Source: Paenibacillus sp. JJ-223
Lineage (GTDB): Bacteria; Bacillota; Bacilli; Paenibacillales; Paenibacillaceae
Direction: 5' to 3'
Assembly: GCF_927798175.1 (NCBI RefSeq)
Contig: NZ_CAKMMP010000017.1
Location: 118,079 to 182,078 of the forward strand
Length of the DNA: 64,000 nt
A program made the translations under genes and the position numbers. Positions 17,150-25,565 of the stretch are shown here, piece by piece. Each line of letters begins with the position of its first letter. Positions within the stretch are counted from its first letter, which is position 1. Below the pieces are notes generated by a model. The model had not been told where the DNA came from and made no database searches. It saw only the letters and a list, made by a program, of their open reading frames with translations.

Positions 17150-18496
17150 ATGACAACGCTGGACCCTGTTCTGCTAAGCCGGATATTGACCGGATTAACC
17201 CTGTTTGTACATATTATCTTTGCATCGATCGGCGTTGGCGTGCCGCTCATGATCGCTCTTGCGGAGTGGCGCGGATTGCGCAAGAACGACGTGCACTACA
17301 CCCTGCTTGCCCGCAGGTGGGCGCGAGGCTTTGTCATCACCGTAGCGGTCGGCGTAGTAACCGGCACCTCGATTGGATTGCAGCTCAGCTTGTTATGGCC
17401 CATGTTCATGCGGGTGGCGGGACAGGCGATTGCCCTGCCGCTGTTCATGGAGACGTTCGCCTTTTTCATAGAGGCGATATTCCTTGGCATATACCTGTAC
17501 ACCTGGGATCGTTTCAAAAATAAATACACGCACATGCTGCTGCTCATCCCGGTTGCGCTCGGTTCGTCGGCATCGGCCATTTTTATCACTACCGTCAATT
17601 CGTTCATGAACCAGCCGCAGGGCTTCACCCTGATCGATGGCATCATGAAGGACATTCATCCTATAGCGGCCATGCTGAATCCCGCTACGCCAACCAAGGT
17701 AACCCATGTGCTTGCATCCTCCTATACGCTCAGCGCGGGTTTGCTTGCAGGCATTGCCGCTTTCAGCATGCTGCGGGGCAGGGGCCATGTTTATTATAAA
17801 AAGGCATTGAAACTGACGACCGTCAGCGCACTTGTATTTGCCGTCAGCACTATTATGCTCGGGGATTCCTCCGGCAAATTTCTGGCCAAATACCAACCGG
17901 AGAAGCTGGCCGCGGCCGAATGGCATTTCAAAACGATGAAAGAAGCGCCGCTCGTATATGGAGGCATATTGGACGAGAACAATGAAGTCAAGTATGCGCT
18001 TGAAATTCCCTACGCGCTAAGCATCCTTGCCGGAAATCGGCCGGATACCGAAGTGAAGGGGCTTGAGGAGTATCCGGCCGATCTGAGGCCGCCGCTCTCG
18101 ATTCACTATATGTTCGATTTGAAGGTGACGACAGGAGTGATCATTTTCCTGATTCCTGTCCTGTACGTGTTTCGGCGCTGGCTTCCGGGACGCAAACCGT
18201 ATCCGAAATGGCTGCTCATGGGCATCGTGTTTCTGGGACCGCTAGCGATGATTGCGATCGAGCTCGGCTGGATGTTCGCGGAGGTTGGACGCCAACCGTG
18301 GATTTTGCGCGGATACATGAAGGTATCCGAGGCTGCCACGACGTCCACTTCCGTAGGCTGGATGCTTGTTCTGTTCATTTTGCTGTATCTGGTCCTTTGT
18401 TTCTCTTGCATCCGTGTCCTCAGCAAGCTGTTTCGCAACAAGGAAGCGGAGAAGGAGCTGGAGTCGCTCGGGCTTGAGGGAGGGATCGTGCATTGA
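17150..18496 (+). CDS. cydA: Cytochrome bd menaquinol oxidase subunit I
   Basis: The haem-bearing subunit of cytochrome bd, which oxidises menaquinol and reduces oxygen to water in the membrane. The 448 residues give about nine membrane helices. Signature features are an early His in LFVHIIFASIGVG, the paired Glu residues in METFAFFIEAIFLGIYLYTW, and GWMFAEVGRQPW. The quinol loop is short, as in the Firmicutes YthA or CIO-like branch. ATG 17150 is chosen ten bases after GAGGAG; GTG 17132 overlaps that site. It overlaps cydB by four bases and is probably Rex-controlled. Confidence 0.95.
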   Translation: MTTLDPVLLSRILTGLTLFVHIIFASIGVGVPLMIALAEWRGLRKNDVHYTLLARRWARGFVITVAVGVVTGTSIGLQLSLLWPMFMRVAGQAIALPLFMETFAFFIEAIFLGIYLYTWDRFKNKYTHMLLLIPVALGSSASAIFITTVNSFMNQPQGFTLIDGIMKDIHPIAAMLNPATPTKVTHVLASSYTLSAGLLAGIAAFSMLRGRGHVYYKKALKLTTVSALVFAVSTIMLGDSSGKFLAKYQPEKLAAAEWHFKTMKEAPLVYGGILDENNEVKYALEIPYALSILAGNRPDTEVKGLEEYPADLRPPLSIHYMFDLKVTTGVIIFLIPVLYVFRRWLPGRKPYPKWLLMGIVFLGPLAMIAIELGWMFAEVGRQPWILRGYMKVSEAATTSTSVGWMLVLFILLYLVLCFSCIRVLSKLFRNKEAEKELESLGLEGGIVH

Positions 18497-19527
18497 GCTT
18501 TGAAATTGCGGGCATTGCGATTTTGTGGACATTTCTGTTCGGATACCTGATCGTTGCGTCGATCGATTTTGGCGCAGGGTTCTTCAGCTTTTACAGTGTG
18601 CTCTCCGGGCATGAGAATAAAATCCACAACATCATACAGCGCTATCTCTCGCCGGTGTGGGAAGTGACGAACGTCTTTCTCATCTTTTTCGTGGTCGGAT
18701 TGGTCGGATTTTATCCGGACAGCGCGTTTTACTATGGAACTGCGCTGCTGGTGCCCGGCTCGCTTGCCATCGTGCTGCTTGCGATTCGCGGCGTATATTA
18801 CGCCTATAACACCTATGGAAACAACGGCCAGAACAGCCGGATATACATGGCCTTGTATGGGGCGACAGGGCTGCTGATTCCCGCCGTGTTCTCCACCATT
18901 TTGGCGATCTCCGAAGGGGGCATTATCGAGCAGTCGGGAGAGAGGGTTTTGTTTAGCTGGGGCGAATTTTTGACCAATCCTTACACATGGTCTGTCGTGC
19001 TGTTGGCATTGGTGAGCGTGCTTTATATTTCCGCCATGTTCCTGTCCTACTACGCCAAGAGGGCGGAAGATGAGACAGCGTTTGAAGTATTGAGGGAATA
19101 TGCCTTACTATGGAGCCTGCCTACCATCTTTGCCAGCTTTCTGGCGTTTTTGCAAATCAACAAGCAGAACCCGCAGCATTTTCAGAACATGCTGGGCATT
19201 TCATGGATGTTTATTGCCTCCTTCGTCTGCTTCGTCATTGCGGTATCACTCGTATGGAAACGCAAGTACATGGGGTGGTGCTTCGTAGCTGTCATGCTGC
19301 AGTTTGCTTTTGCCTGGTACGGGTATGGCCGCTCGCATTTGCCCTACATCCTGTATCCGTACGTTAACATTTACGACAGCTTCACGAACCGCACGATGGG
19401 AATCGCGCTGATTACCGCGTTCAGTCTGGGGCTGTTGGTGCTGATTCCGTCGCTGGTGCTGATCATGAGACTGTTCCTGTTCGATGCCGATTACGTGCGA
19501 GGCCGAGCGGGGAAAAAGAAAGGATGA
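18493..19527 (+). CDS. cydB: Cytochrome bd menaquinol oxidase subunit II
   Basis: The partner subunit of cytochrome bd, 344 residues with about eight or nine membrane helices. The N-terminal LWTFLFGYLIVASIDFGAG and the ending FSLGLLVLIPSLVLIMRLFLF are typical of CydB. The start is TTG, overlapping the cydA stop as TTGA, with GAGGGAGGG seven bases upstream, so the two are translationally coupled. Its stop overlaps the start of the small CydS-like gene. No cydCD transporter genes are present here. Confidence 0.94.
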   Translation: MSFEIAGIAILWTFLFGYLIVASIDFGAGFFSFYSVLSGHENKIHNIIQRYLSPVWEVTNVFLIFFVVGLVGFYPDSAFYYGTALLVPGSLAIVLLAIRGVYYAYNTYGNNGQNSRIYMALYGATGLLIPAVFSTILAISEGGIIEQSGERVLFSWGEFLTNPYTWSVVLLALVSVLYISAMFLSYYAKRAEDETAFEVLREYALLWSLPTIFASFLAFLQINKQNPQHFQNMLGISWMFIASFVCFVIAVSLVWKRKYMGWCFVAVMLQFAFAWYGYGRSHLPYILYPYVNIYDSFTNRTMGIALITAFSLGLLVLIPSLVLIMRLFLFDADYVRGRAGKKKG

Positions 19528-19685
19528 ATACGATGTATGCAGAAGGCGTATCCGGCATTCCGGGCGTAACGGGATTAAGTTTTTTCGAAACGTTCACGAT
19601 CATGTACGCTCCGCCGCTTATTATCGTCGCAGCGATCGCTTTTTTGTTCATCTATATGGCGGCAAGCGGCAATCCGAAGGACTAG
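19524..19685 (+). CDS. cydS: CydS-like small subunit of cytochrome bd oxidase
   Basis: A 53-residue frame whose ATG overlaps the cydB stop as ATGA; ATG 19533 is an alternative. After about 20 polar residues it reads FFETFTIMYAPPLIIVAAIA, then a hydrophobic stretch. The FxIMYAP motif at the start of the single helix matches the 33-residue CydS subunit known from the Geobacillus bd structure, which occupies a cleft in CydA. The longer N-terminus is unlike that protein. The family call rests on this short motif plus position. Confidence 0.75.
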   Translation: MNTMYAEGVSGIPGVTGLSFFETFTIMYAPPLIIVAAIAFLFIYMAASGNPKD

Positions 19686-19742
19686 CCTTTTTTCAATTCG
19701 GCGAAATATGGGTTAAAATAGGTGAAGGGAGGAGGTCCTTTC

Positions 19743-20840
19743 ATGCCTAAAATCCGCTATAACAATCTGGATAATGTAAGCACAGACAAAACGTTGAAGG
19801 AATTCAGGCAGTGGAGGGAGGAACGGCGCAGAAAGTCGAAGGATTATACGTTCAAGGTGCCGCATCACCCGCCTGACCTGGATTTCCTGCATGCCAACCG
19901 GGAAGAGACAACGGTGACGTGGGTGGGGCATTCCACCTTTTTCATTCAATATAACGGTCTGAACATCGTCACCGATCCGGTTTGGGCCGAAAAGATGGGG
20001 TTCCAGCGTCGGCTTGGACCTCCGGGCATTCCGATCCGGGACATTCCGCCGCTGGATGTGGTGCTGATCTCCCATTCTCATTATGATCACCTGCATTTGG
20101 CATCCTTGCGCAAACTGGTGTCCGCCAAAACGCTGCTGATCGTGCCGGACGGACTCAAAAGAAAAATGGTGCGCAAGGGGTTTCACCGCTGCCACGAACT
20201 GAAATGGTGGGAGCATCTGTCCGTCGGCGGCGTGAAAATTACGTTTGTGCCTGCCCAGCACTGGACGCGCCGCACGTTGTTCGACACGAATACTTCCCAT
20301 TGGGGCGGGTATGTTCTGGAGAGCGCTGCGACGGTTTCGCCTGCAGCAGCGGAAAGCGCGATTGCTAAAGCTTCGAATGAGGGGAGCCCTCGAACGTCAG
20401 CGGGATCGGGTTCAAGAGAGCACCGGAATAAAGGCGGCATTCGCAAACCGGAAGGCGGAGCAGCCCACCACTTTTCCGTATCTCCGCCCACCGTTTATTT
20501 CGTCGGGGATACCGGATATTTCCCCGGTTTTCGAACGATCGGAGAACGTTTCGACATCGACATCACTCTTATGCCGATCGGGGCCTATGAACCCGAATGG
20601 TTCATGACGTCCCAGCACGTGACGCCGGAAGAAGCGCTGCAGGGGTTCGTTGAAACGGGTTCCGAACTGATGGTGCCGATGCATTACGGCACGTTCAGGC
20701 TGGCAGACGATACGCCGCGGGAGGCGCTGGATCGCCTGGAAGCCGAACGGCAGCGCCTTGGCATCGCCGCCGAGCGCATTCAGGTTCTCGGTCACGGCGA
20801 GACGCTGCGCATTCGCCATGGCGAGGACGAGCAAACCTGA
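19743..20840 (+). CDS. MBL-fold metallohydrolase, NAPE-PLD/UlaG-like
   Basis: A 365-residue cytoplasmic metallo-beta-lactamase-fold protein. WVGHSTFFIQYNG, the metal-binding SHSHYDHLH, PAQHWTRR, YFVGDTGYF and MHYGTFRL give the pattern of the NAPE-phospholipase D and ascorbate-6-phosphate lactonase branch. The substrate is unknown. A Ser/Ala/Gly-rich stretch of about 50 residues lies between GGYVLE and the GDTGY strand and looks like a disordered insert. ATG 19743 follows GGGAGGAGG. It lies 57 bases after cydS, so read-through from the cyd operon is possible. Confidence 0.88.
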   Translation: MPKIRYNNLDNVSTDKTLKEFRQWREERRRKSKDYTFKVPHHPPDLDFLHANREETTVTWVGHSTFFIQYNGLNIVTDPVWAEKMGFQRRLGPPGIPIRDIPPLDVVLISHSHYDHLHLASLRKLVSAKTLLIVPDGLKRKMVRKGFHRCHELKWWEHLSVGGVKITFVPAQHWTRRTLFDTNTSHWGGYVLESAATVSPAAAESAIAKASNEGSPRTSAGSGSREHRNKGGIRKPEGGAAHHFSVSPPTVYFVGDTGYFPGFRTIGERFDIDITLMPIGAYEPEWFMTSQHVTPEEALQGFVETGSELMVPMHYGTFRLADDTPREALDRLEAERQRLGIAAERIQVLGHGETLRIRHGEDEQT

Positions 20841-20914
20841 TTTTCTTTCCACATCAACATGGATTTATGGTTCATCTGAACCGGAAACAGTCCCATGCCA
20901 AATATTTAATGCGT

Positions 20915-20950
20915 AAAAAAGCGGCCAATCTTCGAATTAGCCGTTTTTTT
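20915..20950 (+). terminator. Terminator after the MBL-fold gene
   Basis: CGGC-c-AAT pairs with ATT-a-GCCG around a CTTCGA loop, followed by seven Ts. A -10-like TATAAT follows at 20955-20960 and may belong to the ykpA promoter, with only a weak -35. Confidence 0.8.
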
Positions 20951-21059
20951 GTGTTATAATATGGTGCCGGAATAGGCTTAGGGTCATTGAATCCATAAGT
21001 ATACGAGCTGCTATTCATGCAATATGCAGATTAACAAATAAAAAGGATGGTAATGCTTA

Positions 21060-22685
21060 ATGATCAGTACAAGCGGCATCACGCTCCGCTACGGAAAACG
21101 TGCACTTTTTGAAGACGTGAACATCAAATTCACGCCAGGCAACTGCTATGGCCTGATCGGCGCCAACGGGGCCGGCAAATCAACGTTCCTCAAAATTTTG
21201 TCAGGCGAAATCGAAGCAAACCAGGGAGAGGTGCACATCACCCCAGGCGAGCGCATGGCCGTATTGAAGCAAAACCACTTCGAATACGATGAGTACCCGG
21301 TTCTTGAAACGGTAATCATGGGTCATAGCCGTCTGTACTCCATCATGAAGGAAAAAGATGCGCTTTACGCCAAAGCGGACTTCACTGAGGAAGACGGCTT
21401 GCGTGCGGGTGAACTGGAAGGTGAATTCGCGGAATTGAACGGCTGGGATGCCGAGCCGGATGCGGCTGCACTCCTGATTGGCCTTGGCATTGACCGCGAC
21501 ATGCATGACAAAAAAATGGCAGAGCTGAGCGGTAACGAAAAAGTCCGTGTCCTGCTGGCTCAGGCGCTGTTCGGCCGTCCGAACAACCTGTTGCTCGATG
21601 AGCCTACCAACCACTTGGATCTGGAGTCCATCCAATGGCTCGAGAACTTCCTGATGGATTATGAAGGCACCGTTATCGTCGTATCCCACGATCGTCACTT
21701 CCTGAACAAAGTGTGTACGCATATCGCGGATATCGATTTCGGCAAAATCCAGTTGTACGTAGGAAACTATGACTTCTGGTACGAGTCCAGCCAGTTGGCG
21801 ATCGCCCTGCAACGCGACGCGAACAAGAAGAAAGAAGAAAAAATCAAGGAATTGCAGGCATTCATCCAGCGTTTCTCCGCGAACGCTTCGAAATCGAAGC
21901 AGGCAACTTCCCGGAAGAAACAGCTCGATAAAATTACGCTGGACGACATCCGTCCGTCGAACCGTAAATATCCGTTCATCAACTTCAAGCCGGAACGCGA
22001 AGCCGGGAAGCAGCTGCTCACCGTCGATCGCATCAGCAAAGCGGTGGAAGGCGAGCCATTGTTGAACGATGTAAGCTTTGTAGTGAACAAAGGCGACAAA
22101 ATTGCGTTTGTTGGACCCAACGGCCTTCCGAAGTCCCTTCTTTTCGATGTCTTGATGGGCGAAACGGAAGCGGACAGCGGCGAGTATACATGGGGCGTTA
22201 CGACTTCCCAAGCCTATTTCCCGAAAGACAACTCCAAGTATTTCGATGGCGTGGAATTGAGCTTGGTGGACTGGCTGCGTCAGTATTCGAAGGATCAGGA
22301 TGAAACGTATCTGCGCGGTTTCCTTGGTCGCATGCTGTTCTCCGGCGAAGAGGCGCTGAAAAAAGCAAACGTATTGTCCGGGGGCGAGAAAGTTCGCTGC
22401 ATGTTGGCGAAAATGATGCAAACCGGCGCAAACGTGCTGATTCTTGATGAGCCTACGAACCACTTGGATCTCGAATCGATCACGGCATTGAACAACGGAT
22501 TGATCGATTTCGACGGCACGATGCTGTTTACGTCCCATGACCATCAGTTCATTCAGACGATCGCGAACCGCATTATCGAAATTACGCCGAATGGCATTAT
22601 TGACCGTCAAATGAGCTATGACGAGTATCTGGAAAGCGATGAAATCAAAGAGCTTCGTCAAAAGCTGTACCCTGCCGAAGCGTAA
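21060..22685 (+). CDS. ykpA: ABC-F family ATPase, YkpA type
   Basis: A soluble ATPase of 541 residues with two ABC domains and no membrane part; the ABC-F family acts on ribosomes. The first domain has a normal Walker A (GANGAGKST) and LLDEPTNHLD. The second has LSGGEKVR and LILDEPTNHLD, but its Walker A is degenerate: GPNGLPKS, with Pro for the last Gly. B. subtilis YkpA also has an aberrant second P-loop, so this is a family trait. The linker has the KKKEEKIKELQAF helix and SKSKQATSRKK. ATG 21060 follows AAGGATGG. The exact role in translation is unknown. Confidence 0.93.
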   Translation: MISTSGITLRYGKRALFEDVNIKFTPGNCYGLIGANGAGKSTFLKILSGEIEANQGEVHITPGERMAVLKQNHFEYDEYPVLETVIMGHSRLYSIMKEKDALYAKADFTEEDGLRAGELEGEFAELNGWDAEPDAAALLIGLGIDRDMHDKKMAELSGNEKVRVLLAQALFGRPNNLLLDEPTNHLDLESIQWLENFLMDYEGTVIVVSHDRHFLNKVCTHIADIDFGKIQLYVGNYDFWYESSQLAIALQRDANKKKEEKIKELQAFIQRFSANASKSKQATSRKKQLDKITLDDIRPSNRKYPFINFKPEREAGKQLLTVDRISKAVEGEPLLNDVSFVVNKGDKIAFVGPNGLPKSLLFDVLMGETEADSGEYTWGVTTSQAYFPKDNSKYFDGVELSLVDWLRQYSKDQDETYLRGFLGRMLFSGEEALKKANVLSGGEKVRCMLAKMMQTGANVLILDEPTNHLDLESITALNNGLIDFDGTMLFTSHDHQFIQTIANRIIEITPNGIIDRQMSYDEYLESDEIKELRQKLYPAEA

Positions 22686-22732
22686 ACAATCGGTCTTTCA
22701 ACGGAATTGATTTCTGTTCTGCCTTATAATAA

Positions 22733-22775
22733 AAGAAGCGCCAAATCTCCGAAAGGAGAATGGCGCTTCTTTTTG
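22733..22775. terminator. Bidirectional terminator between ykpA and the 63-residue gene
   Basis: AAGAAGCGCCA at 22733-22743 pairs with TGGCGCTTCTT at 22761-22771, with an inner CTCC/GGAG stem and T runs on both sides. Confidence 0.92.
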
Positions 22776-22812
22776 TTTGCCATAAAAGCAACGTTCATTG
22801 TGAATTTTGAGG

Positions 22813-23004
22813 CTAGGACCCGCCTGTCCGGCGGCGCTGATTGTTCGGCTTTTTGTTGTTTTGGCTTTTCAATGTTTTGGTTCCGCCCTCGAAGTAAGCT
22901 CCGGCCTGATTGCCGTTCTTGGCCTGCTCCTTTTTTTGTGCCAGCTTTTGGCGTATGGCATCCTGCAAACTGATCTTGCGCGGTTCGTTCGTATTGTCGC
23001 TCAT
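22813..23004 (-). CDS. Small basic hydrophilic protein, unknown
   Basis: A 63-residue protein rich in Lys, Gln, Asn and Arg, with ISLQDAIRQKLAQKKEQ near the N-terminus and a basic disordered tail (NKKPNNQRRR). It has no signal or membrane segment. The ATG follows GGGAGG. The function is not known; the composition suggests nucleic-acid or ribosome contact, which is only a guess. Confidence 0.7.
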   Translation of the reverse strand: MSDNTNEPRKISLQDAIRQKLAQKKEQAKNGNQAGAYFEGGTKTLKSQNNKKPNNQRRRTGGS

Positions 23005-23295
23005 GTGAATCCCTCCCGGTCTTGCAATAAGCCGTCCGAATAAGGACGGGATGCTCCCATTTTATACGTTTTGCGAAGCCTGTACAAGGGCAACCTGTTA
23101 AAATGCGTGATCATTCGGAACGTGTCCATTTTTCCTTAATGAAACTTTGTTTCTCAAAGCTTACAGCCATGACGCTTTGCAACTTTTTTTCGGTATCCCT
23201 ACAGCACTGCGGCTTGGCAACACTGTTTCTGTAGACCCACACGAGTTTCGTTTGATAACATGGAACAACGTATTATGAAAGTTAAAGGAGTGTCG

Positions 23296-24189
23296 TTGAA
23301 GTTGAACGCTTATGACGAAATACGCAAGGGAGAGCGGGGAGCCTGGGTTAGCATCGCTGCTTATCTCGTGCTGTCCACTTTCAAGCTGATCTGTGGATAT
23401 ATATTTGCTTCCAGCGCCTTGCTCGCGGACGGTTTCAACAACCTTACCGATATCGTGGCCTCCGTGGCTGTATTGATCGGATTGCGCATATCCCAAAAGC
23501 CGCCGGATTCCGACCATGCTTACGGTCATTTTCGCGCAGAAACGGTTGCCGCACTGATTGCTTCCTTCATCATGGCCATGGTCGGCCTGCAAGTACTCTT
23601 CGAAGCGGTTCGATCCTGGTATCAGGGGGAGTTCACCGCGCCTAATCTGTGGGCCGCCGGAGTGGCGGCAGTGTGTGCGCTGGTGATGATGGGCGTGTAT
23701 CGCTACAACTACCGGTTATCCCGGCAAATCAACAGCCAGGCGCTCTTGGCTGCCGCCCAGGATAATCGCTCGGACGCCCTAGTCAGCATCGGGGCTGCCG
23801 TGGGCATCGTCGGCGCGCAATTCGGCTTGCCTTGGCTCGATAAGGTCGCCGCCATCGTGGTTGGTTTAATGATATGCAAAACCGCATGGGATATTTTCCG
23901 GGATGCGACGCATAGCCTGACCGACGGATTCGATCAAGACCAGCTCACAGACCTTCGCACGACGGTATCGCGCGTGCCGGGCGTGGAATTGATCAAGGAC
24001 GTCAAGGCGCGCGTTCATGGAAGCCATGTGCTCGTGGATGTCGTCATTGAAGTGGACGGCGGGCTCAGTTTGATCGAAGGCCATCAAATCTGTGACCGGG
24101 TCGAGGAACGTCTGAAACACAAGCATAATATCATGCATGTTCACGTGCATGTAGAACCCAAAATGGACAATCTTCCCCAGGGAACCTAA
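23296..24189 (+). CDS. Cation diffusion facilitator transporter
   Basis: A CDF-family efflux carrier of about 297 residues that exports divalent metal ions such as Zn, Fe, Mn or Co against protons. It has six membrane helices; the metal site motifs are LLADGFNNLTD in helix 2 and DNRSDALVS in helix 5. HAYGHFRAE and the C-terminal cytoplasmic domain with HGSHVLVDVVIEVD are also typical. The start is uncertain: TTG 23296 or 23302 follow AAAGGAG, while ATG 23260 has no ribosome binding site. The metal cannot be assigned from sequence alone. Confidence 0.9.
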   Translation: MKLNAYDEIRKGERGAWVSIAAYLVLSTFKLICGYIFASSALLADGFNNLTDIVASVAVLIGLRISQKPPDSDHAYGHFRAETVAALIASFIMAMVGLQVLFEAVRSWYQGEFTAPNLWAAGVAAVCALVMMGVYRYNYRLSRQINSQALLAAAQDNRSDALVSIGAAVGIVGAQFGLPWLDKVAAIVVGLMICKTAWDIFRDATHSLTDGFDQDQLTDLRTTVSRVPGVELIKDVKARVHGSHVLVDVVIEVDGGLSLIEGHQICDRVEERLKHKHNIMHVHVHVEPKMDNLPQGT

Positions 24190-24255
24190 CCGGCATTCCA
24201 AAGCGATGTTTACTATAACTGAAACCCCTTTTTCATGGGGTGCGCATACATGATG

Positions 24256-24293
24256 AAAAAGAGGATAGCCGCGAATGCGGCTATCCTCTTTTT
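24256..24293. terminator. Bidirectional terminator between the CDF gene and the SH3 gene
   Basis: AAAAAGAGGATAGCCGC pairs perfectly with GCGGCTATCCTCTTTTT around a GAAT loop, giving U tails on both strands. Confidence 0.95.
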
Positions 24294-24321
24294 GACTTAT
24301 CGTTCCAACGATAATACGATA

Positions 24322-24834
24322 CTATTGAATGGAGACGTGAATCCAGCCTTTTCCTTTCCATGTGTAAATCTGAACCCATTCGCCGCCGTCGAACCCATTC
24401 ACGACTTCGCCTGTGGTGTCGACAATTTGGGTGCCCAACGCTCCAATCGGCTTGCCATTAGGGGCGTCATAGAACCATGTGCGCTCCAGAAGCTTCAGCA
24501 GCATCGTAGGCGCTTGAACCTCGTCGCCGGGTTTAACAAGTGGTTCGTCGAACATTTTGTCTGTCGTAGACGTGGATGCTTCCGTTGTTGTACCCTCCGC
24601 AGTTTGGCCGGTTACACCCTCGCTTTCTTCGGAAGCGGTTTGTGAGCCCGGAGCCGTTTCGACGGTGCCTTGGATCGTTTCCACGACAGGGGCATTCACC
24701 TCAATCGCAGGGGAAGTCGTTGCTTCGGAACTTGTCGGAGTCGTTGTGCCGGTAACCGCTTCCTCGGCACCCGCAGCGGCAGCCATGGAACCCATCAGCG
24801 TCAGGGCAGCAGCGAAACTTACGATTTTTTTCAT
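24322..24834 (-). CDS. Secreted protein with a Thr/Glu-rich linker and SH3-like C-terminus
   Basis: A 170-residue exported protein. A signal peptide (MKKIVSFAAALTLMGSMAAAAGA) is followed by a low-complexity Thr/Ser/Glu-rich linker to about residue 92. The C-terminal about 60 residues (TWFYDAPNGKPIGAL ... WVQIYTWKGKGWIHV) look like a bacterial SH3 domain that could bind peptidoglycan. The ATG follows GAGGAGGAG. No partner gene is evident. Confidence 0.75.
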   Translation of the reverse strand: MKKIVSFAAALTLMGSMAAAAGAEEAVTGTTTPTSSEATTSPAIEVNAPVVETIQGTVETAPGSQTASEESEGVTGQTAEGTTTEASTSTTDKMFDEPLVKPGDEVQAPTMLLKLLERTWFYDAPNGKPIGALGTQIVDTTGEVVNGFDGGEWVQIYTWKGKGWIHVSIQ

Positions 24835-25103
24835 TTGTTACTCCTCCTCGGTTAGATATGTAGTATGTTGTCTGTGATAAAAGTAACCAAGCAAGGTCAC
24901 CTGTGAATCACAATTTTAGCAATACTTTCTTTTATTCTCTAGAGTCATTTTGGTCAAATTTGGGTAGAAGTGGGTCCGAATCTTTATCGTACCAGAGAGG
25001 CATAAAACCGGGATGGCTATGACAAAAAGGTCCTATTTGCAAATGGGGTCAGCGGCAGCGGAATAGAGCGAAAAGGAGGGAAATACATATGAAGCAGCAC
25101 AGC
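24835..25103. other. Intergenic region with no recognised gene
   Basis: This stretch should hold the promoter of the minus-strand SH3 gene; only weak -35/-10 candidates are seen. A 20-codon plus-strand frame at 25089-25151 has a good AAAAGGAGG site, but it overlaps a minus-strand terminator and is not called. Confidence 0.4.
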
Positions 25104-25135
25104 AAAAGCCTGCCGCTTTTCCAAGCATGGCAGGC
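25104..25135 (-). terminator. Terminator of the DUF1328 gene
   Basis: Read on the minus strand, GCCTGCC pairs with GGCAGGC (25129-25135 with 25108-25114), followed by TTTT. Confidence 0.8.
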
Positions 25136-25176
25136 CTTGTGCGTACAATGAACAGCGAGTGAAACGGGTATTCCGT

Positions 25177-25347
25177 TTAGCTTCGTCGCATGCCGCTTCG
25201 TCCCGTAATCAGGGAAATGATGAACAATACCACGAAAACGAAGAACAGGACCTTGGCAATGGAAGCTGCAGCTTCAACGATGCCGAAGAAACCGAAAATG
25301 CCTGCAATCAGAGCAATAATCAGAAAAACGACCGACCATTTCAGCAT
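25177..25347 (-). CDS. DUF1328 small membrane protein (YtjA type)
   Basis: A 56-residue protein with two hydrophobic helices: MLKWSVVFLIIALIAGIF, then FGFFGIVEAAAS, then AKVLFFVFVVLFIISLI and a basic tail. This is the DUF1328/YtjA pattern. The ATG follows GAAAGGATGATG. Members are short membrane proteins linked to stress; the function is unknown. A candidate sigma-B promoter lies upstream, and the gene is divergent from the DUF948 stress gene. Confidence 0.88.
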   Translation of the reverse strand: MLKWSVVFLIIALIAGIFGFFGIVEAAASIAKVLFFVFVVLFIISLITGRSGMRRS

Positions 25348-25396
25348 AAGTCATCATCCTTTCATTTTGGAATGGGAAGGGCCGTTTAGTCTCTCC

Positions 25397-25421
25397 CTGC
25401 CCTTGTGTAGTTGTCTTTAAC
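25397..25421 (-). promoter_or_regulatory. Candidate sigma-B promoter for the DUF1328 gene
   Basis: The minus strand reads GTTAAA (25416-25421), 13 bases, GGGCAG (25397-25402). This is 9 of 12 matches to GTTTAA/GGGTAT at the right spacing. Confidence 0.4.
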
Positions 25422-25491
25422 CGGGCCCAGAGCGCTTGAATCACACGACGCGAGCAGCGGCAGGTGTGATAAGAAACGGCCGTATGCCATT

Positions 25492-25517
25492 GTTTCGCCG
25501 CAGAAACGGCCGGGTAA
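25492..25517 (+). promoter_or_regulatory. Sigma-B-type promoter for the DUF948 gene
   Basis: GTTTCG at 25492-25497 and GGGTAA at 25512-25517 are separated by 14 bases, close to the sigma-B consensus GTTTAA-N12-14-GGGTAT. It lies 48 bases before the start codon. Confidence 0.65.
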
Positions 25518-25565
25518 CTAAAGCATTAACAAATCGATTTGCAATTAGGAAAGAGAGGTTGGATT

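Noticed and set aside
21201..22661. A 486-codon antisense frame opposite ykpA
   Set aside because: The ABC-F gene explains the sequence; the antisense protein has no recognisable features.
25089..25151. A 20-codon plus-strand frame with a good AAAAGGAGG site
   Set aside because: It coincides with the minus-strand terminator of the DUF1328 gene; the peptide has no features. Ribosome profiling would decide.
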